A DNA stretch of 64,000 nt. It comes from Sipunculus nudus. Lineage: Eukaryota; Annelida; Sipuncula; Golfingiida; Sipunculidae. Location of the stretch: the NCBI GenBank assembly GCA_026874595.1, contig CM049318.1:59306250-59370249 (forward strand), given 5' to 3'. The position numbers and the translations under genes are program-made. Within the stretch, counting starts at the first letter, position 1. Every line of letters begins with the position of its first letter. A model generated the notes under the pieces. It had not been told where the DNA came from. It saw only the letters and a list, made by a program, of their open reading frames with translations, and did no database searches. Shown piece by piece: positions 61,901-64,000 of this stretch.

Positions 61901-63970
61901 TATAACACATAAATAGGATTATTTTTGTGGTACAGACTTCACAAAAGTAATATTTTGTACGCTCGTGCATGTGAAATGGTGTTTCCTTGAAATGTAACAC
62001 ATTTTTAATTTGAATTTTTTTTTATTTTGCCGGTTAAGACAAGCAGGCTGAGCCATCCCCACCATACCAAACTGGCAGATGTTTAGGTACAAAAGACCTC
62101 TGGCAAAAGAGTGATATAAGAGATAAAACTCAACTGGTCTGAGGGAACTAAACTGGACCTTATTCTGACCTCTAAATCAGTGTAGGCTAACATTAAAATA
62201 AAATAACAATGCATTTATCATAAAGTGTGCATCTTTCCAATGTTATAAGAAGTTGAATATGAGGGTTGTGGCAATATCAGTATTTTATATCAAGATAAGG
62301 ATAAAATTGTTATATTATAATATCAGTATCTGGCATGGGATTCCTAGCACTTGCCATCATATCACATTTCAAGTACTTTCCACCATGCTGTCAGACAGCA
62401 TGATAATCCTGGATATCAGTAATAATCCGAAAACTAATTAATACAGTCACCAGTAGTTTTCTCCATAAATAATGAACAACTTTTTTAACTAATCATGATG
62501 GAGACTATGTCAAACATACCAAGGCAGTGGCTCCAGTGTAACATCCCGCTGTCATCGTAATCAAACAGCTGTGTGATACTGTTGTTAATCTGACCTCCAA
62601 ATGGAAGTAAAAAGGAGCTGCGAAGAAAAAATAGATATTTTTTTAAATAATATTATTAACATCATACATTATCTTAAATATTTCATTTAAACCTCCCATG
62701 AATAATAAATACAGCATGGGTTGGTCTGAGATGCACTTTATACTGCTTTCACACACAAAATGGTTTTAAAATGTTTCGGGCAATGCAATTGATCAAATCG
62801 TTTCAAACTGGTCAGCATGCGCATCTAGCACAAGGGCAGGGGATGCACATTTCAGATGTGAAATAATATAGCACCATGCTGACACAAACATTTCACATTT
62901 GCAATGAGACCCAGTTGCAGCTTCAATACTAGGTCTTAACTGGTTTGGATGCAAATTGATTCTTGACATGAAACTTTCACAATATGGATGATTCATTTGC
63001 ATTGAAAATGGTTTGAAACCACATCATGAGCTAGATTCAAAATATTTTGGCCAAAAAACGGATCGAAAGCATTGCTTAGGGGGCCAGTGCAGGCCGGATT
63101 TTGTGGAAAACTGTGACTGGCTCAAGCACGTACTTTCACTTTCAGTTAGTCAGTCAATCAGATACAAGGGCACCAATTTAGACCAATTTCTATAAAATTA
63201 AGCTAAATAACCACTGCATTCTTCACAATTCAAACATTTAGACACTATATAAATTAACTATAAATACTGGCAAGAAAAATCCAACCAGTTTATTCAAAAT
63301 TCGACCAACTTCAGCAAAGTTCCAACACAGCAGAAAACTGGAGTCAGGGGCAATCAGGAGATTAAAATTTTAGGTGGTTTTGGGCAGGGCTCCTAAAATG
63401 ATTTGGATCGGAAGCATTTTGGTTTGCCATGTGAATGCTCAATTTATATTCAAAATGGTTTTAAAATGTTTTGCTTTTGCCTTGTGAAAGGGGTATAAAT
63501 CTTGCCTGCAATCTCATCAATCTAACTGATTTAAGATCAGCTCTCACTAAATCATAATTGCAATCTCTCTATACACAACTACACAAATGCATAATCCACC
63601 TGGATTTTAGTCCGTTTCTCAATGAATGGTTTTATCAATGATGAAAACATTCTGAAAGGCATGTTAAGTCTAAATTAACATATGAATGGGTTTCAAACCA
63701 TTTCTGCAAGAAAGGGGTATAGTTAAATTTTATCCACATTTGTCTGGAGAGATCAATGCTTATACAATGGTATACCATTAACATATCAAAAGACATGAAA
63801 ATTAGATATAGATGAATGTAGATTTACAAGTACAGTAAGGTGTCATTTATCAAAAAAGCTCAGTGGAAAGATATTTTGTTCAGAAAATGATCATCCAGAT
63901 AAACAATTACCTAAGATTCTTGATAATCCCTGTACATCTGCTTGGAATTAGATGACTTTTTATACAAACT
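12860..63970 (-). CDS. Kelch-propeller protein, 17 visible exons (5' end outside window)
   Basis: Family not recognised by name. Exons, 5' to 3': 63970-63911, 62617-62520, 60072-60041, 58268-58192, 47412-47381, 37934-37867, 37160-37080, 31508-31310, 29573-29494, 28768-28699, 26956-26798, 26103-25954, 25415-25345, 24361-24286, 23700-21785, 17998-17881, 12888-12860. All junctions agree in phase and give 1104 residues plus TGA. Residues 1-150 look helical with no known motif. From about 160, kelch blades recur with the usual GG pair and a Trp about 20-30 residues later: VHGG, VFGG, VHGG, IFGG, IFGG. Blade six starts in exon 15 (SRTGHSTVV, about 435-443). It is interrupted by a Ser/Pro-rich, charged, apparently disordered segment (about 450-1055) and resumes in exon 16 (MFILGG...SVWKCDIKI). 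The early TYTWNSA strand could close the ring. Propellers of this kind usually bind proteins; no enzyme motif is seen. The 32-nt exon 60041-60072 is the least certain. Confidence 0.82.
13110..13400. repeat. Interspersed repeat, CTTGATA-rich, copy 2
   Basis: Direct-orientation relative of the 12000-12375 repeat. The best match is 13255-13397, sharing cttgttttaagaaaatcta-like and gataacagaaaaatttctc-like phrases. It lies in the last intron of the kelch gene. Ends are not sharp. Confidence 0.65.
13640..13935 (+). repeat. T-family repeat, two diverged monomers
   Basis: Two copies of a unit of about 145 bp with the phrases gacctctgacctcatta, attttgccaag and gagata. The second begins near 13830. 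Related sequence occurs at 18281-18665, 40055-40375, 47464-47760 and 49640-49785. Confidence 0.6.
13950..13998. repeat. (TA)n microsatellite
   Basis: About 24 uninterrupted TA dinucleotides directly follow the T-family copy. Simple repeat; likely polymorphic. Confidence 0.95.
17881..17998 (-). CDS. Kelch gene exon 16 (completes blade six)
   Basis: 39 residues in phase 0 to 1. Acceptor TTTTTTCAG; donor GTGAGT. It encodes QVDQLCMFILGGKEAG followed by PLSVWKCDIKI, a GG turn and Trp strand typical of a kelch blade. It supplies the inner strands missing from the start of blade six in exon 15. An alternative acceptor CATCAG lies 18 nt inside. Confidence 0.8.
18065..18160 (-). repeat. tRNA-derived SINE head (or tRNA pseudogene)
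   Basis: On the - strand, the tRNA-like A box TAGCGAAGCGGTTGG is followed by a B box GGTTCGAATCTC at 18087-18076. The spacing suits a tRNA with a variable arm. Pairing of acceptor ends is poor and no terminator is evident, so a SINE head or pseudogene is likelier than a working tRNA gene. Confidence 0.5.
18281..18665 (+). repeat. T-family element
   Basis: Begins with phrases like gtgcaaatgtgcacaatacgcc and holds two core monomers with cctctgacctcattaaata-type phrases. It ends with ACAGACAGACAG and a cgttccgtcatagac stretch like the hairpin end of the copy at 49640-49785. It abuts the S-type 5' end at 18671. Confidence 0.6.
19299..21041 (+). mobile_element. Pearl-like element with tandem core, copy 1
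   Basis: It starts at AAACTAGAATACGGG, followed by a perfect 7-bp-stem hairpin at 19313-19331 (GTAGTCG..CGACTAC). It then carries GTATCCGCC, the inverse of the 3' GGCGGATAC. The 3' end is a hairpin at 21012-21041. Between them is a tandem core (19440-20800) and a GC-rich segment near 20965-20995. The architecture matches oyster 'pearl' elements and Helentron-associated elements: short inverted ends, hairpins, and a core of ~150-bp units. No coding potential. Confidence 0.7.
19590..20800 (+). repeat. Higher-order tandem array, 149 + 131 bp alternating units
   Basis: GGTGGCGCCACC (or one-base variants) recurs at 19722, 19871, 20000, 20149, 20280, 20429, 20560 and 20709. Spacings are 149, 129, 149, 131, 149, 131, 149. 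The two unit types differ in sequence (one has tgagtgattttaaccca, the other gagcttggatgtctgcag) but share short phrases. The array is therefore a dimeric repeat of about 280 bp. The last two dimers are nearly identical. Confidence 0.9.
21785..23700 (-). CDS. Kelch gene exon 15 (blade six start plus long disordered insert)
   Basis: 1916 nt and 638 residues, by far the largest exon. Acceptor ACTTTTAG; donor GTGAGA. The first ~26 residues (TQTWQKIQ, SRTGHSTVVI) finish blade five and begin blade six. The rest is Ser-, Pro-, Asp- and Glu-rich, with no predicted domain. It has short basic sites such as RQRSLSAD, a plausible 14-3-3 or basophilic kinase site, and SPxxSP-like pairs. Reading through the donor would stop at 21722 after about 20 more residues; splicing to exon 16 is favoured because it restores the kelch blade in phase. 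The + strand ORFs here are shadows. Confidence 0.88.
24286..24361 (-). CDS. Kelch gene exon 14 (blade five)
   Basis: 25 residues plus one base. Acceptor CACTTGAAG; donor GTAAGT. It encodes VPDGMLIFGGEHQG and NEMWKFQF, the GG turn and Trp strand of blade five. It contains the same CTCF-like 13-mer as VPS41's last exon, in inverse orientation (24316-24328). Confidence 0.87.
24362..25344 (-). other. Kelch gene intron (1.0 kb)
   Basis: AT-rich unique-looking sequence. ORFs at 24555-24770 and 24783-25076 on the other strand have no recognisable content. Nothing else is seen. Confidence 0.5.
25345..25415 (-). CDS. Kelch gene exon 13
   Basis: Phase 1 to 0. Acceptor TTTACAG; donor GTAATT. It encodes VQTWHRIKSKSG and LELSGHTAAK: the end of blade four and the GHT strand opening blade five. 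Confidence 0.86.
25441..25783. repeat. Tandem duplication, period 173 bp
   Basis: The segment starting aaacatcccaaagatgtg at 25441 is repeated from 25614, with shared phrases gaaaatatt, gacataacat and gagaatttcaacat throughout. The copies differ at scattered bases. It begins 26 bp upstream of exon 13, so it includes or abuts that exon's branch-point region. Confidence 0.85.
25954..26103 (-). CDS. Kelch gene exon 12 (blade four)
   Basis: 49 residues, phase 1 to 1. Acceptor GAAACAG; donor GTGAGA. It encodes GPRHQHSAVVHDGSMWIFGG then NDLWQWNF, a textbook kelch blade. Confidence 0.92.
26798..26956 (-). CDS. Kelch gene exon 11 (blade three)
   Basis: 52 residues, phase 1 to 1. Acceptor TATTTCAG; donor GTAAGA. 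It encodes LKWRKFTVD, GRRGHTAVVSYNAMHVHGG and GDLWSFDF, again with RxGHT, GG and Trp. Confidence 0.92.
26957..28698 (-). other. Kelch gene intron (1.7 kb)
   Basis: Holds a SINE-like copy (27540-27722) and a stretch rich in AAGGTCA/GAGGTCA phrases. The clearest are near 27108-27145, 28240, 28303, 28382 and 28458; the last four are spaced by about 63-79 bp. They look like remnants of an old tandem repeat. Confidence 0.5.
27540..27722 (-). repeat. tRNA-derived SINE
   Basis: On the - strand, a tRNA-like head begins GGGGCTTGGACAGTCAAGGGG and carries the B box GGTTTGAACCC (27667-27657). It is followed by a body with ggttttcttcgggttctccg, resembling the conserved central domain of many metazoan SINEs. 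The small ORFs over it are not genes. Confidence 0.6.
28699..28768 (-). CDS. Kelch gene exon 10 (blade two)
   Basis: Phase 0 to 1. Acceptor GTTGCAG; donor GTGAGT. It encodes RRLYVFGGSFSSSDET and LWILDL, the GG turn and closing strand of blade two. Confidence 0.88.
29043..29385. mobile_element. MITE, TA-flanked, intact copy
   Basis: A 20-bp perfect inverted repeat, aaggtatggttctcaggcac, lies at 29061-29080 and 29348-29367. Weaker inverted sequence (AGGCCA/TTGCCT with A/T runs) extends outward to TA dinucleotides at 29043-29044 and 29384-29385. About 340 bp with no coding capacity. TA flanks suggest the Tc1/mariner superfamily. A second copy of the family, interrupted, lies at 32098-36390. Confidence 0.85.
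29494..29573 (-). CDS. Kelch gene exon 9
   Basis: 26 residues, phase 1 to 0. Acceptor CATTGACAG; donor GTTAGT. It encodes SSSWQVVETTGDAP and LQEHTMLAYK, joining blade one to blade two. Confidence 0.86.
29574..31309 (-). other. Kelch gene intron (1.7 kb)
   Basis: AT-rich. No repeat with definable ends and no credible exon were seen on either strand. Confidence 0.45.
31310..31508 (-). CDS. Kelch gene exon 8 (blade one)
   Basis: 66 residues plus one base, phase 0 to 1. Acceptor TTTCTGTAG; donor GTGAGA. It encodes the TYTWNSATPH strand, then SARTKHATCVHGTSIYVHGG and RDLWKYEL, the first full kelch blade. The early Trp strand may complete the last blade and close the ring. Confidence 0.9.
31583..31895. 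mobile_element. CpG-rich MITE-like element
   Basis: Inverted ends CAAAACACACTAA (31583-31595) and TTAGTGTGTTTTG (31883-31895), a perfect 13-bp match, enclose about 300 bp unusually rich in CG dinucleotides for this window (acgcgcgc, gctcgcgtcacg, gacacgcgc). Internal inverted pairs such as gtcacgtgtcaaa and ttgacacatgac are present. No coding frame. Confidence 0.65.
34417..35886 (+). mobile_element. Hairpin-ended element with tandem core (nested in S element 2)
   Basis: Starts AACTAGATGTGTCGG, with a 5' hairpin GTGTCG-gaa-CGACAC (34423-34437) followed by ATGCCCCCGCC. It ends in a hairpin at 35856-35886 carrying the inverse GGCGGGGGCAT. Before that end are ACGGAAGGA repeats. The same plan (AACTAGA start, 5' hairpin, short inverted ends, tandem core, 3' hairpin) is shared with the 19299 and 53696 elements despite different sequence. 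Confidence 0.75.
34510..35800 (+). repeat. Tandem array, about 180-bp monomers
   Basis: The phrase ggtcaaaagtaggtcaac recurs from 34513, 34798, 34960 (variant), 35140, 35318, 35497 and 35677. The last four spacings are 180, 178, 179 and 180. Monomers also share ctcgatctgtaactggtc and ccaatatctgcaggcatt. The first intervals (285 and 162 bp) are irregular. Confidence 0.9.
37080..37160 (-). CDS. Kelch gene exon 7
   Basis: 27 residues, phase 0 to 0. Acceptor CATGTTTCAG; donor GTAGTG. It encodes VDVDALLDQTNTYADMSW and TMLYSRNK, part of the helical region before the propeller. No motif recognised. Confidence 0.8.
37867..37934 (-). CDS. Kelch gene exon 6
   Basis: 22 residues, phase 1 to 0. Acceptor TTGCAGCAG; donor GTAAGA. 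It encodes NVFLNIKALVYDIISEIF, an amphipathic-looking helix. Confidence 0.78.
39630..39835 (+). repeat. tRNA-derived SINE
   Basis: A tRNA-like head with A box TAGCCCGGTGGTTAAGG (about 39639) and B box AGTTCAAACCC (39683-39693) is followed by a non-tRNA body that ends near gaaattcagaagg. No terminal repeat tail was fixed. The head is too diverged from a working tRNA to be a gene. Confidence 0.65.
40055..40375 (+). repeat. T-family element
   Basis: Begins aaccacaagagtgcataa, with two core monomers carrying gacctttgacctcattaa and gacctctgaccttattaa. It ends near ccatgccataacagaacctg, a decayed version of the family's hairpin end. The same start occurs at 47464. Confidence 0.65.
41081..41511. 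mobile_element. MITE with long inverted ends, copy 1
   Basis: The ends are inverted over about 70 bp. The inner block CTTTCACAGACCTTGATTCA pairs with its inverse in the right arm (around 41450-41480). The outer block TGCATCnTCATACTAT at 41081 pairs with the inverse ending at 41511. No coding frame. A relative lies at about 57640-58115. Confidence 0.75.
42591..43766 (+). mobile_element. S-family element 3 (no nested element)
   Basis: The 5' end acaagtGGCCCATGGGCCatgacgttCAGCTGA has its palindrome at 42597-42608. The 3' hairpin at 43732-43760 is followed by CTAAAAA. The body holds diverged tandem units of about 170-275 bp with aatataggtcac, cctaatttcaggtttcc and tcatgatcaatatgcatgc-like phrases. 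About 1.2 kb, so this is the best view of an uninterrupted S element here. Confidence 0.72.
45010..45215 (-). repeat. SINE-like interspersed repeat
   Basis: On the - strand it reads gggttgtgagtttgcgtc (a weak B box), then actccttggcaaagtctttacc, and later gaatgggtactggt. I know these phrases from mollusc SINE-type repeats; this is memory, not a search. Overlapping 84-89-residue ORFs on both strands are artefacts of the repeat. Confidence 0.45.
46103..46242. repeat. Minisatellite, 28 bp x 5
   Basis: Five back-to-back units starting at 46103, 46131, 46159, 46187 and 46215, each beginning tttggtcactgatttttag. They are nearly identical; the third has ctaattt for ctgattt. Confidence 0.95.
46816..47000. 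repeat. Tandem duplication, period about 107 bp
   Basis: ttgtgcaactttttaaaatt at 46816 recurs at 46923, with the shared phrases atagtaatcca and ctactggctttaattcag. Two copies with few differences, so probably recent. Confidence 0.85.
47381..47412 (-). CDS. Kelch gene exon 5 (32 nt)
   Basis: Micro-exon, phase 2 to 1. Acceptor TCTTTGCAG; donor GTAGGC. It encodes ICQAGYMNTK with a split codon at each end. Exact phase agreement with exons 4 and 6 supports it despite its size. Confidence 0.7.
47464..47760 (+). repeat. T-family element, 5' part
   Basis: Starts aaccacaagagtgcataat, identical to the copy near 40061 over most of its start, then a core monomer with cctcttgatttgacctcattt. The 3' hairpin end is not found nearby. 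The pieces at 48200-48330 and 49640-49785 may be further fragments. Confidence 0.6.
49640..49785 (+). repeat. T-family 3' end
   Basis: Carries gtgaatctccatcaaagccc, then gtaagttatcacaatgacac, atggatggacagac and a hairpin-forming end acatcccgtctatgatgggtg. It defines the family's 3' terminus. Confidence 0.6.
51781..52115 (+). repeat. Three diverged monomers of the pearl-like core
   Basis: Three units of about 130 bp begin with gtggcgccaccagacttgtg-like phrases at about 51782, 51909 and 52038. Each contains atgcaaaatttcaggc or a variant. They are related to the core units at 19590-20800 but lack the hairpin ends, so this is a fragment or an old copy. Confidence 0.7.
53696..54870 (+). mobile_element. 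Pearl-like element with tandem core, copy 2
   Basis: Starts AAACTAGAATACGGG as in the copy at 19299. The 5' hairpin is slightly decayed (GTAACCG..GTGACTAC). The 3' hairpin is at 54841-54870 (GTATCCGC..GCGGATAC). GGTGGCGCCACC or a variant occurs at 53837, about 53985, 54114, 54263, 54394 and 54543, giving the same 149/131 alternation. Shorter than copy 1 because it has fewer core units. Confidence 0.75.
54880..56820 (+). repeat. Tandem array, about 337-bp monomers
   Basis: Monomer joints, marked by a GGTGGCNCCACC-type 12-mer, fall at 54880, 55219, 55566, 55902, 56238 and 56575 (spacings 339, 347, 336, 336, 337). Shared phrases include agtctgcag, atcaatatgtatgcc, aaggatatgggtaacagag and ctaggtccagt. 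It forms the body of S element 4; the last monomer runs into the 3' GGAC tract. Confidence 0.92.
57177..57600. repeat. Minisatellite, about 51 bp x 9
   Basis: Units begin accaaggaaaccactctg and continue atcagtatggtcacaga. Copies start near 57182, 57232, 57283, 57334, 57383, 57434, 57485, 57534 and 57586. The period is close to 51 bp, a multiple of three, which keeps frames open on both strands (ORFs 57127-57402, 57148-57417, 57405-57737). Confidence 0.92.
57640..58115. mobile_element. MITE with long inverted ends, copy 2
   Basis: The left arm ccctttcagagtccttgctt and right arm around 58050-58083 are inverted. They share ttcttgttcagacagcatgtga and ctgattggcagt with the copy at 41081-41511. 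More diverged than copy 1. It abuts the 51-bp minisatellite and ends about 80 bp from exon 4. Confidence 0.65.
58192..58268 (-). CDS. Kelch gene exon 4
   Basis: 25 residues plus two bases, phase 0 to 2. Acceptor GTTTTTGCAG; donor GTCAGT. It encodes HGIQQDSVTRSMLSDILTEA and FIAAD, likely helical. Confidence 0.78.
58833..59060. repeat. Minisatellite, 57 bp x 4
   Basis: Units start at 58833, 58890, 58947 and 59004 with gcacaatgttttaccattgg, followed by tcttgtgagagtaaacagac. 57 bp is a multiple of three, so open frames of 65-93 residues run across it on both strands without being genes. Confidence 0.95.
60041..60072 (-). CDS. Kelch gene exon 3 (32 nt, tentative)
   Basis: Exons 2 (ending phase 1) and 4 (starting phase 0) need a linking exon of 3n+2 bases. 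This 32-nt frame fits: acceptor CATAACAG, strong donor GTAAGA. It encodes TGCVNICRDL between split codons. The acceptor's pyrimidine tract is weak, so another exon in 58269-62519 remains possible. Confidence 0.5.
60073..62519 (-). other. Kelch gene intron (2.4 kb)
   Basis: Mostly AT-rich without clear repeats. A decayed S-type 5' end (acaagtgaccccccagttac) lies just downstream, near 60133. The notable part is a CpG-richer patch at about 61430-61810 with a + strand ORF. Confidence 0.5.
61615..61806 (+). CDS. Small ORF of unknown status (63 aa)
   Basis: Opposite to the kelch gene, within its intron. It begins MKRGKIPELLKVVQRG and is basic, with a CpG content and codon look unlike the flanking AT-rich sequence. 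No domain recognised. It ends at TGA at 61804-61806 without a visible poly(A) signal. It could be a short gene, a first exon, an exapted repeat fragment or chance; chance cannot be excluded. Confidence 0.2.
   Translation: MKRGKIPELLKVVQRGPLPGNRGLSSEALIACVRKTADAQDNIPLIINYIGKPPGRKAPITIL
62520..62617 (-). CDS. Kelch gene exon 2
   Basis: 32 residues between split codons, phase 2 to 1. Acceptor TTCTTCGCAG; donor GTATGT. It encodes SFLLPFGGQINNSITQLF and DYDDSGMLHWSHCL. A second frame is also open, but only this one joins in phase with exon 1. Confidence 0.72.
62618..63910 (-). other. Kelch gene intron (1.3 kb)
   Basis: AT-rich sequence with no recognised repeat or exon. The phrase aaaatggttttaaaatgttt occurs at about 62757 and 63453, hinting at an old duplicated segment. 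Confidence 0.45.
63911..63970 (-). CDS. Kelch gene exon 1 visible
   Basis: 19 residues plus split codons. Acceptor AATCTGCAG; donor GTAATT. It encodes VCIKSHLIPSRCTGIIKNL and joins exon 2 in phase to give NLSSFLLPFGG. The gene continues past the right edge, since there is no start codon in frame. Confidence 0.7.
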   Translation of the reverse strand, partial: SLYKKSSNSKQMYRDYQES

Positions 63971-64000
63971 CTGCAGATTTTTGTTCATTGTTCAGATTTT

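Noticed and set aside
62520-62617. Alternative open frame of exon 2 (PFYFHLEVRLTT...) joining exon 4 directly
   Set aside because: It would be in phase with exon 4 without exon 3, but it does not join exon 1 in phase and its residues look less protein-like. It was kept in mind as the reason exon 3 is tentative.

Overview
The window is eukaryotic nuclear DNA. It is AT-rich, with coding sequence broken into short exons joined by GT..AG introns of up to about 11 kb, and most of it is repeats. The repeats are tRNA-derived SINE-like copies, TA-flanked MITEs, and short non-autonomous elements with hairpin ends and tandem cores. The VPS41 sequence fixes an animal. The repeat style recalls marine bivalve genomes (the 'pearl' elements of oysters), so I infer a bivalve or another lophotrochozoan. 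That assignment is an inference and no species is claimed.

Two protein-coding genes are supported, both cut by a window edge and converging on each other. On the + strand, bases 311-3779 hold the last seven exons of VPS41, the HOPS tethering subunit: the end of the clathrin-heavy-chain-repeat solenoid and a complete C-terminal RING-H2 domain. On the - strand, one gene runs from beyond the right edge (first visible exon 63911-63970) to a stop codon at 12860-12862. I rebuilt 17 exons whose splice phases agree at every junction, giving 1104 visible residues. They read as an N-terminal region of about 150 residues that looks helical, then a six-bladed kelch propeller. A low-complexity segment of about 600 residues is inserted inside the last blade. 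I do not recognise the family by name.

Layout: 1-3.9 kb VPS41; 3.9-9.6 kb intergenic, nothing clear; 9.64-10.72 kb minisatellite; about 11.4-12.86 kb probable 3' UTR of the kelch gene; 12.86-63.97 kb kelch gene with large repeat-filled introns. The introns hold four copies of one interspersed element family (called S here; a GACCCATGGGTC-type palindrome at the 5' end and a 29-nt hairpin followed by CTAAAA at the 3' end). Three of the four S copies contain a second, minisatellite-bearing element with hairpin ends. One S copy itself interrupts a TA-flanked MITE, giving a three-level nest. A 12-bp palindrome, GGTGGCGCCACC, marks the monomer joints of several otherwise different tandem arrays, including one that alternates strictly between 149 and 131 bp.

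The two genes show no evident functional link. VPS41 acts in endolysosomal tethering. The kelch protein's role is unknown. The most notable material is the split kelch blade and the nested hairpin-ended repeat system in the introns.
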